This document shows, piece after piece, positions 40,669 through 49,414 of a DNA stretch of 64,000 nucleotides. The translations under genes and the position numbers were made by a program. The first letter of the stretch is position 1. Each line of letters starts with the position of its first letter. Below the pieces are notes generated by a model. It saw nothing but the letters and a program-made list of their open reading frames with translations. It was not told where the DNA came from and did no database searches. Source of the stretch: Pseudomonas sp. Irchel s3b2 (lineage in GTDB: Bacteria > Pseudomonadota > Gammaproteobacteria > Pseudomonadales > Pseudomonadaceae); assembly GCF_900187445.1 (NCBI RefSeq), contig NZ_FYEB01000003.1:248001-312000 (forward strand), read 5' to 3'.

Positions 40669-43155
40669 ATGCCTGAGCTGCTTGACCGTTACCTGCTGAC
40701 TGCGGGCACTTACCACGAACTGCTCGACGACAGCGGCGCCGTACGCCCGCACTGGCGGCGATTGTTCGATCAATTGCAACGCAGCACGCCAACGCAACTG
40801 GCGCAGCGTCAGGCGCTGCTGACCCGGCAGATCCAGGAAAACGGTGTGACCTACAATGTCTACGCCGATCCCAAGGGCGCCGATCGGCCGTGGGAGCTGG
40901 ACCTGCTGCCCCATGTGATTGCCGCTGATGAGTGGGAGCAGTTATCGGCCGGGATCGCTCAGCGGGCGCGCTTACTCAATGCTGTGCTGGCGGACTTGTA
41001 CGGCCCTCAGCGTTTGATCGCCGAAGGCCTGCTGCCGGCTGAGTTGGTGTTCGGTCACAACAACTTCCTTTGGCCCTGTCAGGGCATTGCGCCGCCCGAC
41101 GGGGCCTTTCTGCATCTATACGCCGTGGATCTGGCGCGTACGCCTGACGGTCGCTGGTGGGTGACGGCGGACCGGACTCAAGCGCCATCCGGTGCCGGTT
41201 ACGCGCTGGAAAACCGCACCATCGTGTCCCGAGCCTTCCCCGAGTTGTACCGCGATTTGAAGGTGCAGCACCTGGCCGGATTTTTCCGCACGCTTCAGGA
41301 AACGCTCGCCCGTCAGGCGCCGAGCGATAACGAAGCGCCATTGGTGGTGCTGCTGACGCCGGGGCGTTTCAACGAAAGCTATTTCGAACACCTGTACCTG
41401 GCTCGCCAGCTCGGATATCCATTGGTGGAGGGCGGCGATCTGACCGTCCGGGATGCCACGGTCTACCTGAAAACCTTGAGCGGCCTGCGTCGGGTTCACG
41501 CGATCATGCGTCGGCTCGACGATGATTTCTGCGATCCGCTGGAGCTGCGCACCGACTCGGCCCTTGGCGTGCCGGGGTTGCTCGAGGCTGTGCGCCAAGG
41601 CCGGGTGCTGGTGGCCAACGCACTCGGCAGCGGGGTGCTGGAATCGCCGGGGTTGCTGGGCTTCCTGCCGAAGATCAATCAGTTTCTGTTCGGTGAAGAG
41701 CTGATCCTGCCGTCCATCGCGACCTGGTGGTGCGGTGAAACGCCGGTACTGGCCCAGGCCCTGGAAAAACTGCCGGATCTATTGATCAAACCGGCGTTTC
41801 CGTCGCAGAGCTTCGCCCCGGTATTTGGTCGTGACTTGAGTGAAAAACAGCGCCAGGCCCTGGCCGAGCGCATGCAGGCACGGCCTTACGCCTATGTTGC
41901 GCAAGAATTGGCGCAGCTGTCCCAGGCGCCAGTCTGGCAGGCCGAAGGTGGTCAGTTGCAACCGCGTGCCATTGGCATGCGGGTGTATGCGGTGGCCAGT
42001 CGGGACGGTTATCGAGTACTTCCCGGCGGGCTAACCCGGGTTGCCGCCGAGGCCGACGCTGAAGTGGTATCAATGCAGCGCGGCGGCGCAAGCAAGGACA
42101 CTTGGGTGTTGGGCGATCGCCCGCCCAGCGGTGAACAATGGAAAGCCCAGCGCAACATTGGCGTTCACGATCTGGTGCGACGCGATCCGTATCTGCCATC
42201 GCGGGTGGTCGAGAACCTGTTCTGGTTCGGCCGTTACTGCGAGCGCTGCGATGACAGCGCGCGGCTGCTGCGGATTATGTTGGCGCGCTATGTTGATGGT
42301 GATGACCCGCAAGCCCTCGAGGCCGCGGTCGATCTCGGCGAGCGTCTGAATCTGTTGCCGGAGGAGGGCGAATTGCCAGAGCGATTATTGGCGACACTGC
42401 TCGGCGATGATTGGCCGTTCAGCCTTCGCTCCAACCTGCAACGCTTGCAGTGGGCGGCCTCGCAAGTACGCGGCAAACTCTCGCGAGAAAACTGGCAGGC
42501 ACTGGTGGAGTTGCAGCGTGAGGCCACGGCGCTGGAAACCGAAGAGCCGGACTTCGGCGAGTTGCTGGATTTTCTCAACCGATTGGTAATGTCGCTGGCA
42601 GCGCTGTCCGGTTTTGCCCTCGACGACATGACCCGGGACGAAGGCTGGCGTTTCCTGATGATCGGTCGACGGATCGAGCGGCTGCAATTTCTCAGCGGCA
42701 GCTTGGCGGCGTTTTTGCGCGGTGCGGGGGCTTTCGACCAGGCAGGGCTGGAATGGCTGCTGGAACTGGGCAACAGCAGCATTACTTACCGATCGCGCTA
42801 CTTGGCGGTGGCGCAATTGATTCCGGTGCTGGACCTGTTGTTGCTCGACGAGCAGAACCCTCACGCGGTGCTGTTCCAGTTGAAACTGGTGACCCGCACC
42901 TTGAAGCGTCTGAACGATGACTTTGGTGCGCCGCGCGAAACAGGTCTGCCGCAGTTGGTGGAGCGGCTGGCGCGCTTCGATCTGGGTTGCCTGGAAAACT
43001 CATTGTTTGGCGAGGCCAGTGTTCGCGCCGCCATCGAAGGGCTGGCCGATCTGTTGCAGGAGATCGCCGATGCCAGCGGACAAGTATCGGATCGCCTGGC
43101 CTTGCGCCATTTCGCCCATGTCGATGATGTCAGCCAACGCACGGTGTCCGTCTGA
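40669..43155 (+). CDS. Circularly permuted ATP-grasp/alpha-E fusion protein
   Basis: The 828-residue protein joins a circularly permuted type 2 ATP-grasp domain (about 60-480; NGVTYNVYADPKG, FGHNNFLWPCQG, VVLLTPGRFNESYFEH) to an alpha-E helical domain (about 509-820) with the ER motifs RYCERCDDSARLLR and IGRRIERLQFL. ATP-grasp enzymes form amide bonds via acyl-phosphates; alpha-E is of unknown function and is often a separate gene, so this is a fusion. The start MPELLDRYLL at 40669 is chosen over an in-frame ATG 21 bases upstream. The stop overlaps the next start by one base (TGATG). Confidence 0.9.
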   Translation: MPELLDRYLLTAGTYHELLDDSGAVRPHWRRLFDQLQRSTPTQLAQRQALLTRQIQENGVTYNVYADPKGADRPWELDLLPHVIAADEWEQLSAGIAQRARLLNAVLADLYGPQRLIAEGLLPAELVFGHNNFLWPCQGIAPPDGAFLHLYAVDLARTPDGRWWVTADRTQAPSGAGYALENRTIVSRAFPELYRDLKVQHLAGFFRTLQETLARQAPSDNEAPLVVLLTPGRFNESYFEHLYLARQLGYPLVEGGDLTVRDATVYLKTLSGLRRVHAIMRRLDDDFCDPLELRTDSALGVPGLLEAVRQGRVLVANALGSGVLESPGLLGFLPKINQFLFGEELILPSIATWWCGETPVLAQALEKLPDLLIKPAFPSQSFAPVFGRDLSEKQRQALAERMQARPYAYVAQELAQLSQAPVWQAEGGQLQPRAIGMRVYAVASRDGYRVLPGGLTRVAAEADAEVVSMQRGGASKDTWVLGDRPPSGEQWKAQRNIGVHDLVRRDPYLPSRVVENLFWFGRYCERCDDSARLLRIMLARYVDGDDPQALEAAVDLGERLNLLPEEGELPERLLATLLGDDWPFSLRSNLQRLQWAASQVRGKLSRENWQALVELQREATALETEEPDFGELLDFLNRLVMSLAALSGFALDDMTRDEGWRFLMIGRRIERLQFLSGSLAAFLRGAGAFDQAGLEWLLELGNSSITYRSRYLAVAQLIPVLDLLLLDEQNPHAVLFQLKLVTRTLKRLNDDFGAPRETGLPQLVERLARFDLGCLENSLFGEASVRAAIEGLADLLQEIADASGQVSDRLALRHFAHVDDVSQRTVSV

Positions 43156-44045
43156 TGAATGCCCATTACCAGATTTTCCACGACACCCATTATCACTATG
43201 ACAGCCCGGTATCCCTGGCTCAGCAACTGGCGCATCTGTGGCCGCGGGCCTGTACCTGGCAGCGCTGCACCGAGCAGCAGTTGCAGATCAGTCCCGAACC
43301 GACTTCACGCCGGGATGAGCTGGATGTGTTCGGTAACCCGCTGACCCGGCTGGCGTTCGAGCGACCGCATGATGAATTGCTGGTCAATGCCCGGCTCACC
43401 GTCGAAGTGCTGGCCCGGCCATCGTTGGACTTCAATCAATCGCCGGCCTGGGAAGAGACCTGCAACGCGCTGACCTACAGCAGTCAGCCGCTGTCACCCG
43501 AGATACTCGAAGCGTGTCGTTACCGGTTCGAATCACCCTACGTGCATTTGAAGCGCAATTTCGTCGAGTTCTCCGAAAGTTGTTTTCCTCCTGGCCGGCC
43601 ATTGCTGCTGGGGGTTCAGGCGTTAATGGAGAAGATCTTCAGCGAATTCACCTTCGACGCCGAAGCGACCCAAGTGGCAACGCCGCTGGTGGAAGTGCTG
43701 GAGCGGCGGCGCGGGGTTTGTCAGGACTTTGCGCACTTGATGCTCGCTTGTGTCCGTTCCCGTGGATTAGCGGCGCGTTATATCAGCGGCTACTTGTTGA
43801 CCCAACCGCCACCGGGCCAGCCACGGCTAATCGGCGCCGATGCGTCTCATGCCTGGGTGTCGGTGTTTTGCCCGGTGTTGGGCTGGGTGGATTTCGACCC
43901 GACCAACAATGTGCAACCGGCGCTGGAGCACATCACCCTGGCCTGGGGCCGGGACTTCTCCGATGTGTCGCCGCTGCGTGGAGTGATTCTGGGGGGCGGC
44001 AGTCATGACCCGGAGGTTCAGGTGACAGTGATGCCGTTGGAATAA
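43155..44045 (+). CDS. Transglutaminase-like cysteine protease family protein
   Basis: The 296-residue protein has an N-terminal bacterial transglutaminase domain (about 1-90) and the transglutaminase core with Cys189 (GVCQDFAH), His232 (DASHAWVSVF) and Asp248 (WVDFDPTNN). There is no signal peptide, so it is probably cytoplasmic. Proteins of this group may act as peptidases or amide transferases. It is coupled by TGATG to the ATP-grasp gene and completes the operon. Confidence 0.9.
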   Translation: MNAHYQIFHDTHYHYDSPVSLAQQLAHLWPRACTWQRCTEQQLQISPEPTSRRDELDVFGNPLTRLAFERPHDELLVNARLTVEVLARPSLDFNQSPAWEETCNALTYSSQPLSPEILEACRYRFESPYVHLKRNFVEFSESCFPPGRPLLLGVQALMEKIFSEFTFDAEATQVATPLVEVLERRRGVCQDFAHLMLACVRSRGLAARYISGYLLTQPPPGQPRLIGADASHAWVSVFCPVLGWVDFDPTNNVQPALEHITLAWGRDFSDVSPLRGVILGGGSHDPEVQVTVMPLE

Positions 44046-44058
44046 TGAAGATCAAAAT

Positions 44059-44086
44059 GTAGGAGCGGGCAAGCCCGCTCCTACAG
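44059..44086. repeat. REP-like single hairpin
   Basis: TGTAGGAGCGGGC and GCCCGCTCCTACA pair around AA. It lies just after the transglutaminase stop. Confidence 0.88.
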
Positions 44087-44134
44087 GGAACTGTATTTTC
44101 TGTCGGGAATTGGTTTGTTTCAGACTGGACTGTG

Positions 44135-44161
44135 AGGGTCAGCAACATCGTTGCTGACCCT
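44135..44161. terminator. 12-bp perfect stem between convergent genes
   Basis: AGGGTCAGCAAC and GTTGCTGACCCT pair around ATC. It lies between the amidoligase operon and the small gene on the other strand, and is a plausible terminator without a T run. Confidence 0.55.
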
Positions 44162-44208
44162 GGACACAGATCCGGTGGGCCTGATCAGATCATCGGGCCC
44201 TGAGGGTC

Positions 44209-44397
44209 TCAAGCGTCGGGCGCCTGATCTTTCGGTGCTTCAGTTTCGTCTGTAGCCACTTCGCCTTCGGTATCCGGGTTCAGTGCTGCTGCATCTTCTT
44301 CAGCTGTAGCTTTCTTGCGCTGAAGCTTTTCCTCTTTCTTCTGCTCCTTGGCCAAGTCTCTCTGACGTTTGGCGAAGGAATAATTAGGTTTGGCCAT
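44209..44397 (-). CDS. Small highly charged conserved protein
   Basis: The 62-residue protein starts MAKPNYSFAKRQRDLAKEQK, with a lysine/arginine/glutamate-rich helical N-terminal half and an acidic C-terminal half (TEGEVATDETEAPKD). The start at 44397 is chosen because the upstream extension reads through a region resembling a promoter and has no matching character. Such small KKEEK proteins occur in many pseudomonads; function is unknown. Confidence 0.75.
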   Translation of the reverse strand: MAKPNYSFAKRQRDLAKEQKKEEKLQRKKATAEEDAAALNPDTEGEVATDETEAPKDQAPDA

Positions 44398-44465
44398 GGG
44401 CGATCCTCTGGGGTCGAAGGTGAGGTTGAGCGGCGCATATTCTGCCCTGTATCGATGCCGAGCCG

Positions 44466-45053
44466 TTAGCTGGGTTTTTGCTCGGTCCATTTTGGCGGTA
44501 CCGAGGGTTGCCAGGCGTCCAGTGCGTCGAGCAGGGTTTGCGGCGATTCGCTCATTTGCAGCATGTCACGGTGCGCTTCGCGAACGAAGCCTTCGCCGAC
44601 GATATGATCGAGAAAAGACGTCAACTTGCTGTAGAAACCGTTCACTTCCAGCAAACCCAAAGGTTTGCCGTGATAGCCGAGCTGGCCCCAGGTCCAGACT
44701 TCGAACAACTCTTCCAGCGTGCCAAGGCCGCCAGGCAGAGCGATGAAGGCATCGCTGAGCTCGGCCATTCGCGCCTTGCGCGCATGCATGCCGTCGACCA
44801 CTTCCAGGCGGGTCAGGCCGCTGTGGCCGATTTCCTTGTCTTTGAGGCTCTGCGGGATGATGCCGATCACTTCACCGCCGGCCGCCAGTGCGGCATCGGC
44901 CACAATCCCCATCAGCCCGACGGCGCCGCCGCCATAGACCAGAGTCAGCTTGCGCTCGGCCAATGCTCGCCCCAAGGCGACAGCCGCTTCACGATAAGCC
45001 GGGTTAGTGCCAGTGCTGGCACCGCAAAATACACAAACGGACGCTAAAGACAT
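44466..45053 (-). CDS. LOG-family protein (cytokinin riboside 5'-monophosphate phosphoribohydrolase-like)
   Basis: The 195-residue Rossmann-fold protein has the family signature [18 protein letters not shown] and the N-terminal [19 protein letters not shown]. Enzymes of this family release a base from nucleoside 5'-monophosphates; in bacteria the usual substrate is AMP or a modified AMP. A 29-residue open frame lies 59 bases upstream on the same strand. Neighbouring azu and nadE match the P. aeruginosa order. Confidence 0.93.
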   Translation of the reverse strand: MSLASVCVFCGASTGTNPAYREAAVALGRALAERKLTLVYGGGAVGLMGIVADAALAAGGEVIGIIPQSLKDKEIGHSGLTRLEVVDGMHARKARMAELSDAFIALPGGLGTLEELFEVWTWGQLGYHGKPLGLLEVNGFYSKLTSFLDHIVGEGFVREAHRDMLQMSESPQTLLDALDAWQPSVPPKWTEQKPS

Positions 45054-45112
45054 GCCTTACTCCATGGTCATCAGGGCCACAGAGTAAAGGCAGGCTTGCC
45101 TTGTTCCAAGGG

Positions 45113-45202
45113 TTAAACCTCGTGTTCAGGTGTTTCGTAGGTACCGCTGGCGCCACAGGCATAAGCGGCGAGCAAACTGCTCAATAAACTGTTGAAAGAC
45201 AT
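45113..45202 (-). CDS. Small 29-residue open frame
   Basis: The frame starts at ATG 45202 (MSFNSLLSSLLAAYACG), has a hydrophobic first half with one cysteine (residue 16) and ends in an acidic tail (TYETPEHEV) before TAA 45113. A GGAG with 8-base spacing precedes the start. The composition and ribosome binding site suggest a real small protein, possibly co-transcribed with the LOG gene; no family is recognised. Confidence 0.5.
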   Translation of the reverse strand: MSFNSLLSSLLAAYACGASGTYETPEHEV

Positions 45203-45298
45203 GACAGACGCTCCGGATGAGAGATGACAGCCCTGATGATAGGGCCGTGCCAGACGTCTGGCTGGTAGATTGTTTCGATGAGTGTCATAGCCCGAAAG

Positions 45299-45325
45299 TT
45301 GTATACAATTTTTGATTCAGGTCAT
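45299..45325 (+). promoter_or_regulatory. Possible regulator sites upstream of azu
   Basis: TTGTATACAA at 45299-45308 is a perfect 10-bp palindrome of the kind bound by GntR-family regulators. TTGAT-TCAG-GTCAT at 45312-45325 matches the ANR/FNR box TTGAT-N4-ATCAA at 8 of 10 positions; azurin is ANR-controlled in P. aeruginosa. Both are tentative. Confidence 0.35.
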
Positions 45326-45397
45326 AGGAACTTGCGAAGATTTCAGGCAGTCTTCTGTCCATTAGCGCTTTTGTTAACCCTGCCTTGGAGATTCACC

Positions 45398-45844
45398 ATG
45401 TTTGCCAAACTTGTTGCGGTATCCCTGCTGACACTGGCCAGCAGCCAATTGATGGCTGCCGAATGCAAGGTCACTGTCGACTCCACTGACCAGATGTCCT
45501 TTGATACCAAGGACATCACCATCGACAAGAGCTGCAAGACGTTCACCGTGGAACTGAAACATTCTGGCAGCCTGCCAAAAAACGTCATGGGTCATAACTG
45601 GGTGCTGAGCAAAGAAGCCGACATGCAGCCGATCGCCACCGACGGCCTGGCGGCAGGTATCGACAAGAACTACCTGAAAGAAGGTGATGCCCGCATCATC
45701 GCTCACACCAAAGTCATCGGCGCGAAGGAAACCGACTCGGTAACTTTCGACGTGTCGAAGCTCAATGCTGCCGAAAAATACGGTTTCTTCTGCTCGTTCC
45801 CGGGCCACATCTCGATGATGAAAGGTACGGTTACTCTGAAGTAA
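45398..45844 (+). CDS. azu: Azurin
   Basis: This is a 148-residue precursor of the periplasmic blue copper protein that carries single electrons in respiration. A signal peptide ([20 protein letters not shown]) is followed by the mature start [16 protein letters not shown]. The copper ligands are visible as His in MGHNW and Cys, His and Met in [20 protein letters not shown] lies before ATG 45398. A strong terminator follows. Confidence 0.98.
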   Translation: MFAKLVAVSLLTLASSQLMAAECKVTVDSTDQMSFDTKDITIDKSCKTFTVELKHSGSLPKNVMGHNWVLSKEADMQPIATDGLAAGIDKNYLKEGDARIIAHTKVIGAKETDSVTFDVSKLNAAEKYGFFCSFPGHISMMKGTVTLK

Positions 45845-45859
45845 TCGAATCAAGCGCAT

Positions 45860-45889
45860 AAAAAAAGCGTCCGCTAGGGACGCTTTTTT
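45860..45889. terminator. Bidirectional terminator after azu
   Basis: AAAAAAGCGTCC and GGGACGCTTTTTT pair around GCTA, with A and T runs outside. Confidence 0.9.
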
Positions 45890-45918
45890 TGTGCCTGACG
45901 ATTGACCGCGTCATCGTT

Positions 45919-46011
45919 CTTCGCGGGCAAGCCTCGCTCCTACAGGATTTGTGTCGTGCCCATTACCGGCGTCCGACACAAAATCTGTGGGAGCGTGGCT
46001 TGCCCGCGAAG
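45919..46011. repeat. REP-like inverted pair
   Basis: CTTCGCGGGCAAGCCTCGCT and the slightly changed mirror GGGAGCGTGGCTTGCCCGCG; an inner pair TTTGTGTCG/CGACACAAA is also present. Confidence 0.88.
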
Positions 46012-46035
46012 GCGTCAGTACAGGCACCCACGGCC

Positions 46036-46863
46036 TCAAGGCGCGAACGGCATCACACGCTTGTGATGGGTCTTCTTATACGTGTCGCAGATGATCTTGA
46101 ACGCTTCCTCACGCACCGGCTCGCCGTGCAAGAACGCGTCGATCTCGGTATAGGTCACGCCATGAGACGCTTCGTCCGGTTTGCCCGGCGACAAGTCTTC
46201 GAGGTCGGCGGTCGGGATTTTTTCCACCAGCGACTCCGGCGCGCCGAAGCTGCGGGCGATCGCCCGGACCTGATTCTTCACCAGGCCGCTCAGCGGTGCG
46301 AGGTCGCAGGCGCCGTCACCGAATTTGGTGAAGAAACCCATCACCGCTTCTGCCGCGTGGTCGGTGCCGATCACCAGGCCATGAGCCGCGCCAGCGATAG
46401 TGTATTGCGCGACCATGCGCATCCGCGCTTTGGTGTTGCCCAGCACGAAATCCTTCTGCACCGCTTCTTTACCTTCGAAGGCCGCCACTTCGCTGGCCAG
46501 GGATTTGACCGCCGGGCCGATGTTCACGGTGTGGCGCTCATCGGGGGCAATGAAGTCCACTGAGGCCTGGGCATCATGTTCGTCGAACTGGACGCCATAA
46601 GGCAGGCGCACGGCGATGAACTTGTAGCTGGCATCACCAGTGCGCTCGCGCAGTTCACGCATGGCGCGTTGGGCCAGCAGGCCCGCGGTCAGAGAGTCGA
46701 CGCCGCCGCTGATGCCCAGCACCAGCGTCTTGAGCCTGGCATTGACCAGGCAGTCCTGAATGAAGGTAATCCGCCGGGCAACTTCAGCCTCGAGGGCGAG
46801 TTGATCCGCGAACGGCGGTTGGACCTTGAGCTGTTCAGCAATCTCACGCTGTACGGCTTGCAT
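46036..46863 (-). CDS. nadE: NH3-dependent NAD synthetase
   Basis: The 275-residue PP-loop enzyme amidates nicotinate adenine dinucleotide to NAD. The ATP-binding motif is [16 protein letters not shown], with [25 protein letters not shown] further on. The start at 46863 has AAGGAG upstream; an upstream in-frame start lies inside pncB. It follows pncB after four bases. Confidence 0.96.
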   Translation of the reverse strand: MQAVQREIAEQLKVQPPFADQLALEAEVARRITFIQDCLVNARLKTLVLGISGGVDSLTAGLLAQRAMRELRERTGDASYKFIAVRLPYGVQFDEHDAQASVDFIAPDERHTVNIGPAVKSLASEVAAFEGKEAVQKDFVLGNTKARMRMVAQYTIAGAAHGLVIGTDHAAEAVMGFFTKFGDGACDLAPLSGLVKNQVRAIARSFGAPESLVEKIPTADLEDLSPGKPDEASHGVTYTEIDAFLHGEPVREEAFKIICDTYKKTHHKRVMPFAP

Positions 46864-46867
46864 GAAT

Positions 46868-48094
46868 TCACTCCTTGCTAGATGGGCTGGAAATGGCGGC
46901 AGGTACTTGGAAAACATGTCGTAAATAGGCGACGAAATTTGGGTCTTTGCAGTGAGTCTTGCCAGGCTCATCAGAAATCTTGGCCACCGGCTGGCCGTTG
47001 CAGGCCGTCATTTTAAGCACGATGCTCATCGGTTCGACACCCGGAATATCGCACGTCAGGTTAGTGCCGATACCGAAGCTGACATTGATCCGGCCGCGCA
47101 ATGCCCGAAAAATCTCCAGGGACTTGGGCAACGTCAGGCTGTCGGAAAACACCAGGGTCTTACTCATCGGATCGATGCCAAGTTTGTGGTAGTGGGCGAT
47201 GGCTTTTTCCGCCCACTGCACCGGGTCACCGGAATCATGGCGCAAGCCGTCGAAGAGCTTGGCAAAGAACAGGTCGAAATCGTTGAGGAAGGCATCGGAG
47301 GTGATGCAGTCGGTCAGGGCGATCCCCAGCAAACCCCGGTATTCGCGGACCCAGCAGTCGAGGGCGGCAATCTGGCTGTCGATCAGCCGCGGACCGAGTT
47401 GCTGGTGGGCCATGATCCATTCATGAGCCATGGTGCCCAGCGGCTTCATGTCCAGCTCCCGGGACAGGTGCACGTTGCTGGTACCGACGAAGCGCCCGGG
47501 GAAGTCATGCTTGAGCACGTTCACCACTTCTTCCTGTACACGGTACGAGAAGCGACGGCGGGTGCCGAAATCGGCTACTTGCGACTCGGACAATTCGTCC
47601 GCGCTGGCATTGGCGGTCAGCCAGTCGAACTTGCGATAGAGCTGCTCGCGGGCCTGTTCCAGAATGATTTCCCGGTAGCGATAGCGGTTGCGTACTTCGC
47701 TGATCAAGGCCAGCAACGGCACTTCGAACAGAATCACGTGCAGCCACGGCCCGCGCAGACGGATGAACAGCTCGCCGTTTTCAATGCCGGTGTGGATGTA
47801 GCGCAGATTGAAGCGGAACAGCCCGAGAAAGCGCAGGAAATCCGGTTTCAGAAAGCTGATGCGCTCCAGGAAACTCAACTGATCGGCGCTCAGGCTCAAC
47901 TCGGCCAGGCGCTCGATCTGGAACCGGATCTCCGCCAGGTACGGGCGCAGATCCTCATTGTTACGGCAACGAAACTCCCATTCGACTTCCACGTTCGGAT
48001 AGTTGTGCAGCACCGCCTGCATCATCGTCAGTTTGTAGAAGTCGGTGTCGAGCAGGTTCTGCACGATGCGATCGGCAAACACACTCTCGCTCAT
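46868..48094 (-). CDS. pncB: Nicotinate phosphoribosyltransferase
   Basis: The 408-residue enzyme makes nicotinate mononucleotide in NAD salvage. Family motifs include [44 protein letters not shown] and [19 protein letters not shown]. The start at 48094 ([13 protein letters not shown]) has GGAGAG upstream; a start 15 bases earlier lacks a ribosome binding site. With nadE it forms a two-gene salvage operon. Confidence 0.96.
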   Translation of the reverse strand: MSESVFADRIVQNLLDTDFYKLTMMQAVLHNYPNVEVEWEFRCRNNEDLRPYLAEIRFQIERLAELSLSADQLSFLERISFLKPDFLRFLGLFRFNLRYIHTGIENGELFIRLRGPWLHVILFEVPLLALISEVRNRYRYREIILEQAREQLYRKFDWLTANASADELSESQVADFGTRRRFSYRVQEEVVNVLKHDFPGRFVGTSNVHLSRELDMKPLGTMAHEWIMAHQQLGPRLIDSQIAALDCWVREYRGLLGIALTDCITSDAFLNDFDLFFAKLFDGLRHDSGDPVQWAEKAIAHYHKLGIDPMSKTLVFSDSLTLPKSLEIFRALRGRINVSFGIGTNLTCDIPGVEPMSIVLKMTACNGQPVAKISDEPGKTHCKDPNFVAYLRHVFQVPAAISSPSSKE

Positions 48095-48216
48095 AAGGGG
48101 TCTCTCCATGCTGGCGCGGCCCGTGGCAGCGACGTTGCAGCTGTCTCAATGAATGGGGCTAGTGGCGCATATCAGTGGTGGGGATTGCCAGTGATTTTTG
48201 TATCGGCGAGTCACTG

Positions 48217-48317
48217 TGTAGGAGCTGTCGAGTGAAACGAGGCTGCGATCTTTTGATTTTGCTTTTAAACAGCCAGATCAAAAGATCGCAGCCTCGTTTC
48301 ACTCGACAGCTCCTACA
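48217..48317. repeat. Perfect inverted repeat with 40-bp arms
   Basis: The left arm 48217-48256 (beginning TGTAGGAGCTGTCGAGTGAA) and the right arm 48278-48317 are exact reverse complements around a 21-base loop. It starts 4 bases after the LysR gene stop and may terminate it. The outer TGTAGGAGC is shared with the smaller REP-like elements. Confidence 0.95.
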
Positions 48318-48321
48318 GGGA

Positions 48322-49230
48322 TTAGTCGTTAGAGGTGGGATGATTTATTTGCTCCAACATCCACTTCACAAAATCCCGCACCTTGGGCACTTCCGCCGAA
48401 TGCTCTGGATACGCCAGGTAATAGGCGTCGGTACTTGGCATCGCATGCTTCCAGGGAATGACCAGTTTGCCGTCAGCCAATTCCTCCTCCACCAGAAACC
48501 GTGGCAGCAGCGCCACGCCGCAGCCGACCTGGGCGGCGCGAATGCACATGTAGAAGGTTTCGAAACGCGGGCCGTGGTAGCTGTGTTCGGTGTGGTAGCC
48601 CTGGCTGTCGAACCAGTCGTGCCAGGCCTGAGGCCGGGAAGCGTTTTGCAGCAGGACCAGGTCGGTGAGTTGCGTCGGATCGGTGAACGGCGTCTTCGGC
48701 AGGCTGTCGGGTGCGCAGACTGGCACCAGTTCCTCGCCAAACAGCTTCAGGCTTTCGGTGCCGGGCCGTGAGCCCTGGCCAAAGTAGAACGCCAGGTCGC
48801 TGCGACCTTGCAGCAGATCGTCGGCTTCCTGTTCGCTGCACAGGTCCAGATGGATCGACGGATGACGCAGGCGCCAGCCTTTCAAGCGTGGCACCAGCCA
48901 GCGTGCGCCGAAGGTCGGCGGTGTCGAGACTCGCAAGACTTCGGTGTCTCCGCCGTAGGAGCGCAGGTAATGGGTCGACATTTCGACTTGGGTGAGGATT
49001 TTTCGCACTTCTACCAGGTACAAATCACCTGCCGGGGTCATTTGCAGGCGTCGGCGCACCCGGCGGAACAACAGGTGTTGCAGCAATTCTTCGAGTTGCG
49101 CGACCTGTTTGCTCACGGCGCTCTGCGTCAGGTTCAGCTCTTCAGCGGCACGGGTGAAGCTCAAATGCCGGGTCACGGCTTCGAAGCACTGCAACGCGGT
49201 GATCGACGGCAAGTAGCGTTTATTCAGCAT
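48322..49230 (-). CDS. LysR-family regulator of L-pipecolate/lysine genes (AmaR-like)
   Basis: The 302-residue regulator has a winged helix-turn-helix (about 5-65: FTRAAEELNLTQSAVSKQVAQLEE) and a periplasmic-binding-like effector domain (about 95-295). The subgroup resembles GcvA (RYLPSITALQCFEAVTRHLSFTRAA). It is divergent from amaB across 184 bases, where its operator is expected; the position matches the regulator of the ama genes in P. putida and P. aeruginosa. Effector identity is inferred only. Confidence 0.88.
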   Translation of the reverse strand: MLNKRYLPSITALQCFEAVTRHLSFTRAAEELNLTQSAVSKQVAQLEELLQHLLFRRVRRRLQMTPAGDLYLVEVRKILTQVEMSTHYLRSYGGDTEVLRVSTPPTFGARWLVPRLKGWRLRHPSIHLDLCSEQEADDLLQGRSDLAFYFGQGSRPGTESLKLFGEELVPVCAPDSLPKTPFTDPTQLTDLVLLQNASRPQAWHDWFDSQGYHTEHSYHGPRFETFYMCIRAAQVGCGVALLPRFLVEEELADGKLVIPWKHAMPSTDAYYLAYPEHSAEVPKVRDFVKWMLEQINHPTSND

Positions 49231-49414
49231 GGGTGGTCCTTCTTCTTGTTTCTCTATGCTCTTTTTTACCGGCAGATTCGCAGCATGAATAAACGGAATG
49301 ATATCTCGCTTAATCGTCGTTTGTTGGAGAACCTCGGGGGCGCTAAAACTACAGGTCTGATCAGCCGAATCAATCCGGCTGTACGTTTTCTGTTTTTTGC
49401 TTGAGGAGTGACCC

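Noticed and set aside
49231..49414. LysR operator (T-N11-A type) between the regulator gene and amaB
   Set aside because: Several weak matches exist but none stands out, so no site is reported.
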